DNA of 63,370 nt, taken from Lentimicrobiaceae bacterium (GTDB taxonomy: Bacteria; Bacteroidota; Bacteroidia; Bacteroidales; JALOCA01). Shown here piece by piece: positions 14,197 to 22,819 of the stretch. The position numbers and the translations under genes were made by a program. The stretch spans positions 1-63,370 of the forward strand of contig JALOCA010000017.1 of assembly GCA_023227965.1 (NCBI GenBank). The letters are read 5' to 3'. The notes beneath the pieces are model-generated. The model did no database searches, was not told where the DNA came from, and was given only the letters and a program-made list of their open reading frames with translations. Position 1 is the first letter of the stretch, and each line of letters opens with the position of its first letter.

Positions 14197-16664
14197 TTAC
14201 TGTTTCCCGCTTTTATCCTGCCCTGTTTTCATTTCTTTTTCCATTTCTATTTTACCCAGGCGAAGGGTTATACCGGCTGTAAGATAACGCGTAACCTGTT
14301 TGTTACTACTGCTTCCGGAATAAGTGGGCGTGCTGGTAGTTCCCTTGGTTTTTTGCCAGTCGAAAATATCCTGTACTCCCACGTTTACCGATAGTTTGCG
14401 GTTAAAAAAATCGGAGCGGATACTGGTATTAATGTAATATACAGGGTCGCTTGAACCAACCAAAGATTTATTTTCAGAACGGTAAATCCCCGTTATCTGC
14501 CATTTGACGGTTTTAACAATGGTAAGGTTGCAACTCAACTTTCCATCCCAGGAAAAATTATCGCGATCAATATCATACGATGATGTATCAGAAGTTTTCA
14601 TGTGTGCCGATATCTTTAAATTATAAAGATTAGCATTTGCCATCAGGCTGATAAACTTCGCAGGCTGGTAATTGGCAGTGATTTCGCCACCTGTAAAGGC
14701 ATTGGTTCCGGAATTGGCATAGGTAGAATATAATGTATTCCGGTTAAGCACAGTATCATAAACGCTGGTAGTATAATAGGTAATATCTTTATCGGTGTAA
14801 CGATGGTAAAGTGATACACTGAACGAACCTCCCTTTTTAAAATATTTGGCATAACCTGCTTCAAATGAATTGGTGTACGATGACTTCAGGTTGGGGTTCC
14901 CTCCATAAATCCATTCCACATCAGAATAGTCAATATAAGGATTTAACTGGTAATCGGGATACTCAACCCGACGGCTGTAACTTAATGTAAAATTGTCCAT
15001 GCCTTTGGTTGAATAGCTCAGGTGTAACGAAGGATATAAATTAAAAAAATCGCGGGTAAACTGGCGGTTCATGCTTATGGAATTCAAATGGTATTCTTTG
15101 TACTCCGACCTTACACCTATCTTATAACCCACTCCCCACAATTTCCCGTTGTACGACACATAAGCATTCACGTTTTTATCGTTATCTTTATACCTATCAC
15201 TGATTTGTTCATCGAAATGCCATGTATTAGTAAGAAAATCAAGACTATCTGTCATGTTCATATCTTTAGAATGGGAGGTACTGGCATTAATACCAGCCTC
15301 TATCGAAGTACTGTCGTTGATAGGGTAAGTATAATCGCTATTTAAATTTACAGAGGATGAGGAGTTTTGTGGATAGTTTCTCCGCATTTTATTATTCATT
15401 GTTTCAACAGTATAAATCTGACTTGAATTACCTTCGGGTGAGCTATCCCAGCCCCAGCCGTACAGATCAATATTTAGTTTATGTCCTTTGTCATTAAAAT
15501 TATGGTTAAACGACGATCCGGCATAATAACTGGTTTGACCGCCGTAGTCATAATCATTGAGGGATTGAATACTGTCCCATATATTTGTTGAAAAATCATT
15601 TTTATATGCCGTGCTTTTGTAGGAATATTTACCATTATACAAACTACCTCCTGTATATACTTCAATAGTACTTTTCTTCGACAACTGATATTCAGTGTTT
15701 AGGTATAAATACGACCAGGCGCCATCGTAATTGCTTTTACCTTTATTGCGGTATTCATACAAAGGTGAAGTGCCATTTTTTATAATATTTTCGCTATGTG
15801 AATCATTTTTCCCTTTCCAGTAATTATGTGTAGCATACATATTAATTTTCCATTTTTCATTTGACCACAGGAACGACATCCAGGGAGCATATCCTGGCTT
15901 TGTACTCCCGTTAAGTCCCAGACTGAGGAAATAGTCTTTTTTATCTTTTCCTTAGTTATGATATTGATGATACCGCCGGTACCGCTTGCCGAATATTTGG
16001 CTGAAGGATTGGTGATAACCTCAATACGTTCCAATGCATTGGCAGGAAGCTGTTGCAGGTAACTTTTCAGCCCGTCAGTGCTTAAGCGCGAAGGTTTGTC
16101 GTTTATCCAGATTTCCACATTAGAAACACCACGAAGGGTAACATTACCCTCCAGATCAACCCAAACACCGGGCGCATTTTGTAGTGCATCATTTGCTACC
16201 CCTGATTGTATGCTTATATCTTCGTTTACATTATAAATCTTTTTTTCGGCATTATACTGATAAACCGGTTTCTGTGCCTGTATTTCCACTGCATTCAACT
16301 GTTGGGTGGAAGGCGTTAGCCGGAAAATACCAAATGAAATTTTTTGAGATACTCCATTCACACTTACCGGCAGTAAGGGCGGGTTGTAGCCTACGTATGA
16401 AATTCTAGCAAAATAATTTCCTGCCAGTATACCCTTTATCTCAAAATATCCTTTTTCGTCGGTAGTAGTCCCTTTTACAAAGGTTTTGTCTGATTCTTTA
16501 AGTATGCCTATGTTAGCATAAGAAAGTGGTTGCCCGCTGATACTGTCAATAATAGTTCCGCTGATTTCGTATTTTGGGGTATCCCCCCTGGAAGATTGTG
16601 CAAAAACGTTAGATGAAATTACAAAAAACGAAAGGAGAAGATAATAAGTGCAAAATGTTTTCAT
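14197..16664 (-). pseudogene. TonB-dependent receptor-type outer-membrane protein, frameshifted
   Basis: Start at 16664: signal peptide (MKTFCTYYLLLSFFVISSNVFAQ), carboxypeptidase-regulatory-like domain (YEISGTIIDSISGQPLSYANIGI), plug domain (NAPGVWVDLEGNVTLRGVSNVEIWINDKP...SGTGGIINIIT), then an outer-membrane barrel down to 14197 ending LRLGKIEMEKEMKTG. The total matches a full outer-membrane-beta-barrel-family protein of about 820 residues. A single-base shift near 15937-15949, at A-runs in TAAGGAAAAGATAAAAAAG, separates plug from barrel; restoring one base gives KKDYFLSLGLNGSTKPGYAPW without a stop. This is either a recent mutation, phase variation or a sequencing error. The likely role is uptake across the outer membrane; the ligand is unknown. 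Confidence 0.85.
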
Positions 16665-17008
16665 TATGTTTTGATATTTTAATAAATAACTATAATTTTG
16701 AAAGTTTAGTATTTTAGCATGCTAAATATTTCACTTCTTTCAAAAAAAAATAGCAAATAAAAAAAATAAATTAATATGCAACAAAAATAATCGGTATATA
16801 TCTGTCTGAAGACGTTTTCCGGACAATCATGTCTGACCATTTCTGAAATTAACGGATTATTGATACCGTACCGATAAGAAAACTCCGGAAGTAGTATGAG
16901 AAAAAGAAGGGAAATTGTTAATACCAATAATAAAATTAATTTTTAAAAACTCACGGCTCATAACATAACACTAAAAAAATCTTTACTTTTACGCCAAAAT
17001 ACACTTTT
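16665..17008. other. Intergenic region with a possible minus-strand promoter
   Basis: A 344-base AT-rich stretch between divergent genes. The minus strand carries TATTTTTG (16792-16799), a -7 match for the TonB receptor gene, with a long leader of about 128 bases. A long A-run lies at about 16741-16750. No gene or stable hairpin was seen. Confidence 0.35.
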
Positions 17009-17701
17009 ATGGATACCCAACTCGAAAATAATCCCATCTTCGAAACATTGAAATCTAAAGCCAACCTGAAACTGGATGTATATGATGTTACCCTTGGCAT
17101 TTTTAAAGATTTTAAAACGGTGGTAGCACAAATGGCTGAGGAATTCAGCATACAACGCACCTCTGAAGAAAGATATATTCCATTTGAATTCAAAGACAAA
17201 AGTGAATTTGAATTTGAGTTTCGTTTTGCCGGCGACGTACTTATTTTTATGATGCATACCAACATTTTTGAATTTTCACGCGAGCATGAAGTAATGCGTC
17301 TGCCATACATCCGAGACGATAAACATCGCTCCTATTGCGGCGTGATTCACATATATAATTTTCTCGCCGATTCGTTTAAATACAACCGGATGAACGACGT
17401 AGGTTATCTTATCGGACGGGTGTTTATCAATAAAGAAAAACACTATTTCATAGAAGGCAAACGCGAAATAGGCAGTTTGTATCCCAACTTTGCCACGGCT
17501 GTAATTGAAAACGGGAGCATCCGCAATCTTGTGGAAAAAGCTATGCTTTATACTCTTAATTTCGATTTACTTTCACCTCCCTACGAACAGGTAAAGGAAG
17601 TTACCCTGTACGAAATGCAGGCTGTACTCGATAATATGAAAATACGAACGGGGAAACGCCTCGGATTTCGCTTCCAATCCGACAAAGAAGAAACCATATA
17701 A
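17009..17701 (+). CDS. Conserved Bacteroidota protein of unknown function
   Basis: A 230-residue soluble protein without signal or membrane helices. It has an N-terminal helical part (ETLKSKANLKLDVYDVTLGIFKDFKTVVAQMAEEF) and a strand-rich core (EFEFEFRFAGDVLIFMMHTNIFEF, RSYCGVIHIYNFLADSF, YLIGRVFINKEKHYFIEGKREIG). Its good codon use and GC match neighbouring backbone genes. It looks like a conserved family but I know no function. It stands 172 bases before radC on the same strand. Confidence 0.8.
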   Translation: MDTQLENNPIFETLKSKANLKLDVYDVTLGIFKDFKTVVAQMAEEFSIQRTSEERYIPFEFKDKSEFEFEFRFAGDVLIFMMHTNIFEFSREHEVMRLPYIRDDKHRSYCGVIHIYNFLADSFKYNRMNDVGYLIGRVFINKEKHYFIEGKREIGSLYPNFATAVIENGSIRNLVEKAMLYTLNFDLLSPPYEQVKEVTLYEMQAVLDNMKIRTGKRLGFRFQSDKEETI

Positions 17702-17872
17702 CAACATAAATTACGATATTAAAGATATCGAAAACAACATTAGTTATCATATTGCTATAATAAAACTACATATCGGAATGCTAATTTTTAATTCATTATA
17801 TAAAACAGGGTAAAATAGCCCGGTGAACGAAAATGTATTAATTATATCGGCAAATTTCCAAAAACGAAACCT

Positions 17873-18577
17873 ATGCATACCGATTATTCCCAAGCTAATC
17901 TCCCTATTAAAAGTTGGGCAGAGGACGACCGTCCTCGCGAAAAAATGTTACTAAAAGGCAAACAGGCACTCAGCAAAGCAGAATTCATTGCCATACTGTT
18001 GCGTTCTGGTAGCAGGAACGAATCGGCAGTAGAACTGGCAAAACGTATCCTGAACAGTGTAAACGACAGCATATCTGCACTTAGCAAACTTTCGGTAAAA
18101 GAGTTGATGAAATTCAAAGGAGTGGGCGAAGCCAAAGCCATTAGTATTGTTGCTGCCCTTGCCCTTGCCAAGTACATCAGCAGCGACGAAGTGCTGGAAC
18201 GTAAAACTATACAGTCGAGTGGCGATGCTTTTGAAATCTTTCAAAGTCTGATAAATAATCCCAATTATGAAGAATTCTGGATACTGTTACTCGACCGTTC
18301 CAACAAAATTCTCCGTCCGGTATGTATCAGCGAAGGCGGAATGAGCGGTACGGTAGTTGACCCGAAAAAAATTTTCAAAATTGCCATTGATAACAATGCA
18401 ACCTCGCTGATTGTTTGCCATAATCACCCTTCGGGTAACCTGCAACCCAGTGAAAGCGACATCAAGCTCACTAAAAAACTGAAAGAAGGCGGACAACTTC
18501 TGGATATTTCCATTCTCGACCACCTTATTCTTGGCGAAGAAAAATATCTTAGTTTTGCTGATGAAAATATATTTTAG
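17873..18577 (+). CDS. radC: RadC family JAB-domain protein
   Basis: A 234-residue protein. Residues about 15-105 contain a helix-hairpin-helix region (LMKFKGVGEAKAISIVAALALAK). The C-terminal half is a JAB/MPN+ metalloprotease-like domain with the zinc motif HNHPSGNLQPSESD (His183, His185, Asp196). The family is named for DNA repair but its true role is unsettled; the domain is common on chromosomes and mobile elements. Here it is full length and in a backbone setting, followed closely by the 2-epimerase gene. Confidence 0.92.
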   Translation: MHTDYSQANLPIKSWAEDDRPREKMLLKGKQALSKAEFIAILLRSGSRNESAVELAKRILNSVNDSISALSKLSVKELMKFKGVGEAKAISIVAALALAKYISSDEVLERKTIQSSGDAFEIFQSLINNPNYEEFWILLLDRSNKILRPVCISEGGMSGTVVDPKKIFKIAIDNNATSLIVCHNHPSGNLQPSESDIKLTKKLKEGGQLLDISILDHLILGEEKYLSFADENIF

Positions 18578-18629
18578 GGATGTATAGAAATAAGAAAAAC
18601 CTGACAGGATCGAATAAAAACGTAATTAA

Positions 18630-19808
18630 ATGATAAAAATCTTAACGGTTATAGGCGCAAGACCACAAATCATTAAGGCGGCTGCACTGAGCAGGGCTAT
18701 CCGCACCCATTTCAGTGAACGGATCATCGAAATTATCCTGCACACAGGACAACATTACGATGCCAACATGTCGGATGTATTTTTCAATGAGATGGGTATT
18801 CCTCAGCCGGATTATAACCTGGAAGTAGGCTCGATGAGCCATGCCAAACAAACTGCACGCATGATGGAAGGCATTGAAGAAGCCTTGCTGAAAGAAAAAC
18901 CGGATTTTTGCATTTTATACGGCGACACCAACTCTACTCTTGCCGGCGCATTGGCTGCTGCCAAAATCCATACCCCGGTAATTCATGTCGAGGCAGGTTT
19001 GCGTTCGTTCAATAAAAGTATGCCCGAAGAAATCAACCGCATCTGCTGTGATCATGTTTCCACCCTGCTTTTTTCGCCTACCGAAACTGGTTATAACAAC
19101 TTAATTAAGGAAGGGCTTCCCGTGGATAACCGCCCACCCTACTCTGCCGACAACCCTAAAATTTATCATTGCGGCGATGTGATGTACGACAACAGTTTGT
19201 ATTTTGCCGGTATTGCCGAAAAAAAATCCACAATTCTACAAACATACCAACTCCAACCGGATAATTTTATCCTTTGCACCATCCATCGCGACAACAACAC
19301 CGATCAACTTGAAAGGCTGAATACAATTTTCAATGCCATAAACAAGATTACCAGAGAAAACTGTATTCAAATAATTCTGCCCCTGCATCCACGTACCGCC
19401 AAACTACTGCCCATAAATCTACACGAATCACTTTACAACAAAATATCCCAAAACCCATATATCCATATTGTTTCTCCGGTATCTTTCCTCGACATGATTG
19501 TCCTCGAAAAAAATGCCTGTTTAATTTTAACCGATTCGGGCGGAGTGCAAAAAGAAGCCTATTATTTCCAAAAACCCTGCATCATTCTGCGACCTGAAAC
19601 CGAATGGAAAGAGATAGTTAAAAACGGAGTGGCAATAGTTGCTAATGCTGATGAGGGAAAAATACTCAGGGCTTATGAATATTTTACAGAACAAAAAACT
19701 TTAACCTTTCCCCCGGTTTTCGGCGATGGCAAAGCCGCTGAGTTTATCTGCAACGAAATACTGAATTGCTCTACAACCCCGCTAACCAAGCTTTTTCAAA
19801 ATAATTAA
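18630..19808 (+). CDS. wecB: UDP-N-acetylglucosamine 2-epimerase (non-hydrolysing)
   Basis: A 392-residue GT-B-fold epimerase interconverting UDP-GlcNAc and UDP-ManNAc. Landmarks are GARPQIIKAAALSRAI near the start, LHTGQHYDANMSDVFF, YGDTNSTLAGALAAAK, HVEAGLRSFNKSMPEEINR, and DSGGVQKEAYYFQKPCIILRPETEWKE. It supplies ManNAc-type precursors for envelope polysaccharides. It lies apart from the polysaccharide locus, which has its own related enzyme (53415-54542). Confidence 0.9.
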   Translation: MIKILTVIGARPQIIKAAALSRAIRTHFSERIIEIILHTGQHYDANMSDVFFNEMGIPQPDYNLEVGSMSHAKQTARMMEGIEEALLKEKPDFCILYGDTNSTLAGALAAAKIHTPVIHVEAGLRSFNKSMPEEINRICCDHVSTLLFSPTETGYNNLIKEGLPVDNRPPYSADNPKIYHCGDVMYDNSLYFAGIAEKKSTILQTYQLQPDNFILCTIHRDNNTDQLERLNTIFNAINKITRENCIQIILPLHPRTAKLLPINLHESLYNKISQNPYIHIVSPVSFLDMIVLEKNACLILTDSGGVQKEAYYFQKPCIILRPETEWKEIVKNGVAIVANADEGKILRAYEYFTEQKTLTFPPVFGDGKAAEFICNEILNCSTTPLTKLFQNN

Positions 19809-19863
19809 GGATGTATTGTTTTGTAGTCCAAATACATTACCTTTGTGAAAACAAACCATTTTC

Positions 19864-20652
19864 ATGCCGATGAAAAATTTCCAGTATTTGTTAATTAGCA
19901 GTATTTTAATTACATACAGCCCGGTTATATACAGCTATTACCATGCTGGTTCAGGCTGGCATCCCAAAGCAGGTACGGATTATTTTCAACTACTGTGTCT
20001 TACAGCCCATGCTAATAACTTCAGTGATAATACCTACATTCATTTCATTCCTGATGCCACTGCCGGATTCGACAGTCAGTACGATGCATACAAATTACTT
20101 GGAGGCTACCCCGAAGTGCCTCAAATTTATACTACTGCTTACGGTATTCAACTTTCAATAAACACCCTACCTTCAGTAGAATCCAATCCGGTTATTCCGG
20201 TAGGATTATATGTTGGGCTATCAGGTAACTATACTATCAGTGCCTATGGCATGAATACTTTCTCACCCGAAGTTCCTATATGGTTGTATGATAATGTTAC
20301 GCACTCGTGTATTAATCTGAGGGAAGATTCCCTTTATGCTTTTTCATATACTGCTGGAAGCAATGAAATGCGTTTCCAACTTTTTTTTGACGAAAGCATG
20401 CATATTTTGCCATCAAACAAACCATTAGAAACTGTATTTTACTCCGATGGGAAAATACACATCCGTTTTACCGGTGTTTTTTCTAAAGGGGAAGTCGAGA
20501 TATTTGATATTACCGGAAAAATTATCGGGGAAAAAATAATTTACAATGCCTACCCCATTGAAATCAATGTACCGCAAGGGCTCTCCGTGTATATAGTACG
20601 TTTAACAACAAATAATGGATATACTACACGCACTCTCCTTTCAGGATACTAA
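19864..20652 (+). CDS. Secreted protein with probable T9SS sorting domain
   Basis: A 262-residue exported protein with signal peptide (MKNFQYLLISSILITYSPVIYS; ATG at 19870, or 19864 two codons earlier). The N-terminal half (GWHPKAGTDYFQLLCLTAHANNFSDNTYIHFIPDAT) resembles part of Bacteroidota surface proteins. The final 70 residues (VFYSDGKIHIRFTGVFSKGEVEIFDITGKIIGE ... PQGLSVYIVRLTTNNGYTTRTLLSGY) match the type A sorting-domain pattern. It is expected on the cell surface. Specific function unknown. Confidence 0.75.
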   Translation: MPMKNFQYLLISSILITYSPVIYSYYHAGSGWHPKAGTDYFQLLCLTAHANNFSDNTYIHFIPDATAGFDSQYDAYKLLGGYPEVPQIYTTAYGIQLSINTLPSVESNPVIPVGLYVGLSGNYTISAYGMNTFSPEVPIWLYDNVTHSCINLREDSLYAFSYTAGSNEMRFQLFFDESMHILPSNKPLETVFYSDGKIHIRFTGVFSKGEVEIFDITGKIIGEKIIYNAYPIEINVPQGLSVYIVRLTTNNGYTTRTLLSGY

Positions 20653-20686
20653 ATTTCAAACCTATTATATTTTCTTTGTCACATAT

Positions 20687-20717
20687 TTTGCAGATTAAAA
20701 AAAAGTTTCTACTTTTG
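20687..20717 (+). promoter_or_regulatory. Promoter of the rpsF-rpsR-rplI operon
   Basis: TTTG (20687-20690), a 19-base spacer, and TACTTTTG (20710-20717) form a textbook Bacteroidota primary-sigma promoter. The leader to the rpsF ATG is about 45 bases and AT-rich. Confidence 0.8.
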
Positions 20718-20765
20718 CACTCCATTTTAAATAATCTATTAATCTATTAATTAAACACATTACCC

Positions 20766-21137
20766 ATGTTAAAACAGTATGAAACCGTTTTCATTATGAC
20801 TCCCGTTTTATCTGAAGAACAGATGAAGGAAACGGTAAATAAATTTCAGAAAATTCTGAAAGACAAGGGGGCAGAAATTATTTTCGAAGACAACTGGGGA
20901 TTACGCAAACTGGCGTACCCGATTCAAAAGAAAACTACCGGATTCTTTCACCTTATAGAGTACAAAGGCGAAGGAAACATTGTAGCCGATTTTGAATTAG
21001 CACTAAAACGCGAAGAACGTATAATCCGTTTTTTAACAGTAGCGTTGGATAAACACTCCATTGCTTATAACGAGAAAAAACGTTTGGCTAAAGCCAATAA
21101 CGAAAAAAATACTGTCGCACAACAAGTTGAAATTTAA
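20766..21137 (+). CDS. rpsF: 30S ribosomal protein S6
   Basis: A 123-residue ribosomal protein. It opens with YETVFIMTPVLSEEQMKETVNKF and carries the central GLRKLAYPIQKKTTGFFHLIEYKG segment and an RIIRFLTVALDKH strand, all typical of S6. The C-terminal extension (NEKKRLAKANNEKNTVAQQVEI) is normal for the phylum. First gene of a three-gene ribosomal operon. Confidence 0.97.
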   Translation: MLKQYETVFIMTPVLSEEQMKETVNKFQKILKDKGAEIIFEDNWGLRKLAYPIQKKTTGFFHLIEYKGEGNIVADFELALKREERIIRFLTVALDKHSIAYNEKKRLAKANNEKNTVAQQVEI

Positions 21138-21155
21138 TCTCTAATCTTCCAGAAA

Positions 21156-21428
21156 ATGGCTACACAAGCAAATTCCGAAATAAAATATTTAACCCCGATT
21201 GCGGTTGATATTAAAAAGAAAAAATACTGTCGTTTTAAGAAAAGCGGCATTAAATATATTGATTACAAAGATGGTGACTTTCTGTTGAAATTTATCAACG
21301 AACAAGGCAAAATTCTGCCCCGCCGTATTACAGGTACATCCACAAAATACCAACGCAAAGTGGCACAAGCCATAAAACGCGCAAGGCATATCGCTTTATT
21401 ACCTTATGTTGCTGACTTATTAAAATAA
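21156..21428 (+). CDS. rpsR: 30S ribosomal protein S18
   Basis: A 90-residue basic protein with KKKYCRFKKSGIKYIDYKD, GKILPRRITGTSTKYQRKVAQAIKRARHIALLPY, the S18 signature. It binds S6 on the small-subunit platform. It follows rpsF by 18 bases and precedes rplI by 15, in the standard order. Confidence 0.97.
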   Translation: MATQANSEIKYLTPIAVDIKKKKYCRFKKSGIKYIDYKDGDFLLKFINEQGKILPRRITGTSTKYQRKVAQAIKRARHIALLPYVADLLK

Positions 21429-21443
21429 AAAGGAGAATTACAC

Positions 21444-21893
21444 ATGAAAGTGATCTTAAAAAAAGACGTTCCCAACTTAGGGTTTGCCAATGATATAATT
21501 AATGTAAAAGATGGATATGGTCGTAACTATCTTATTCCCCAAGGTTTTGCTATACTTGCTACTGAAGTTAATTTAAAAATTCATAGCGAAAACCTTAAAC
21601 AAAAATCGTTCAAGGAAGAAAAAATTAAAAAAGAAGCAACTACCTTAGCCAAAGCTCTTGACAATATTACCGTAAAAATAGGTGCAAAAGCTGCCACTAC
21701 CGGCAAAATTTTTGGTTCGGTTAATGCTATTCAAATTGCAGAAGCCATAAAGGAACAGTTCAACTACGAAATTGACCGTAAAAAAATCCATGTTGATGGT
21801 GAATCTATTAAGGAATTGGGGAACTATACTGCAAAAATCATACTCCACAAAGAAGTAAGCGCAATAATAAATTTTGAAGTATTTGCCGAATAA
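21444..21893 (+). CDS. rplI: 50S ribosomal protein L9
   Basis: A 149-residue protein with the L9 N-domain (MKVILKKDVPNLGFANDIINVKDGYGRNYLIPQGFAI), a long connecting helix, and the C-domain (KIFGSVNAIQIAEAIKEQ...IDRKKIHVDGESIKELGNYTAKIILHKEV). An AAGGAG lies upstream of the ATG. It is the last gene of the operon and is closed by an intrinsic terminator. Confidence 0.97.
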   Translation: MKVILKKDVPNLGFANDIINVKDGYGRNYLIPQGFAILATEVNLKIHSENLKQKSFKEEKIKKEATTLAKALDNITVKIGAKAATTGKIFGSVNAIQIAEAIKEQFNYEIDRKKIHVDGESIKELGNYTAKIILHKEVSAIINFEVFAE

Positions 21894-21926
21894 ATTTTAA
21901 AAAAAAGTAATTTTTTATAATTTTAG

Positions 21927-21954
21927 TCCCGGTTTTTTTAATCGGGATTTTTTT
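21927..21954 (+). terminator. Intrinsic terminator of the ribosomal operon
   Basis: TCCCG (21927-21931) and CGGGA (21943-21947) form the stem, followed by seven Ts. The T-tract ends directly at the ATG (21955) of the next gene, so terminator and start codon abut. Confidence 0.8.
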
Positions 21955-22725
21955 ATGCTTCCAGCCAACCAGATAAAATATATTAAATCACTTTCTGCAA
22001 ATAAAGGCAGAAACATGCACAATTATTTTATAGCGGAAGGGATTAAAATTGTAAATGAATTAATTTTCAGCAATTTTTTTATTGATAAAATTTACTTAAC
22101 TCCTTTGATTTACGAAAAATATTTTGATACTTATTCACAATTTAACATACAAATAGTTTCTATATCAGAAGCAGAAATGCAGAGAATAAGCCAGCAAACT
22201 ACCCCGCCTGGAATACTCGCTTTGGTTAAAATACCTGATCCTGCTCCTTTGCCAACGGATTTTTCCTACTGCCCTGTCCTCGTTCTGGATGAAATAAAAG
22301 ACCCAGGTAATTTAGGGACTATCATTCGCAGTGCCGACTGGTTTGGACTATCTGATATTATTTGCAGTGAAAACAGTGTTGATGTTTATAACCCTAAAGT
22401 TGTGCAGGCAACTATGGGCTCAGTGGCAAGAGTGCGTATACATTACACGCAACTCGACACATTTTTCGCAAGCCTGCCTTTCGGAATAAATATTTATGGA
22501 AGTTTCCTTAATGGCGAAAATATTTCTGCTATTAAACTTGATTTTAATGGAATAATAATAATTGGAAACGAATCGAGAGGTATATCCAATTTTCTTCTGC
22601 CATACATAACAAAAAAAATTAAAATTCCTTACGGCAATAGAAAAAATATTAGCGACAAAGCCGAATCGCTGAATGCATCTATTGCAACAGCTATCATTCT
22701 TTACGAATTTTGCAGACAAGGCTAA
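21955..22725 (+). CDS. TrmH/SpoU family RNA methyltransferase
   Basis: A 256-residue SPOUT methyltransferase using SAM to 2'-O-methylate rRNA or tRNA. The N-terminal part (NQIKYIKSLSANKGRNMHNYFIAEGIKIVNEL) is the substrate-binding domain. The knot domain carries LDEIKDPGNLGTIIRSADWFG, NPKVVQATMGSVARV, GNESRGISN and IPYGNRKNISDKAESLNASIATAIILYEF. The start at 21955 fits family alignments even though it adjoins the terminator T-tract, so the mRNA is either leaderless from a nearby promoter or read through from the ribosomal operon. Confidence 0.9.
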   Translation: MLPANQIKYIKSLSANKGRNMHNYFIAEGIKIVNELIFSNFFIDKIYLTPLIYEKYFDTYSQFNIQIVSISEAEMQRISQQTTPPGILALVKIPDPAPLPTDFSYCPVLVLDEIKDPGNLGTIIRSADWFGLSDIICSENSVDVYNPKVVQATMGSVARVRIHYTQLDTFFASLPFGINIYGSFLNGENISAIKLDFNGIIIIGNESRGISNFLLPYITKKIKIPYGNRKNISDKAESLNASIATAIILYEFCRQG

Positions 22726-22784
22726 AAAGCAGCAGATTTTTATTGATGATTAAAATTTTTTTATTTTTAATTTAAAATTTTTTA

Positions 22785-22792
22785 TAACTTTG
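22785..22792 (+). promoter_or_regulatory. -7 box of the 22820 gene
   Basis: TAACTTTG fits TAnnTTTG, 28 bases upstream of the GTG start. The upstream part is A/T only and no TTTG -33 element is seen. Confidence 0.5.
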
Positions 22793-22819
22793 TAAAGTTA
22801 ATCTTTAAAATTTACAGCA

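Noticed and set aside
16951..17310. Two minus-strand ORFs opposite the 17009-17701 gene
   Set aside because: Antisense shadows; the plus-strand frame is longer, starts well and has normal composition.
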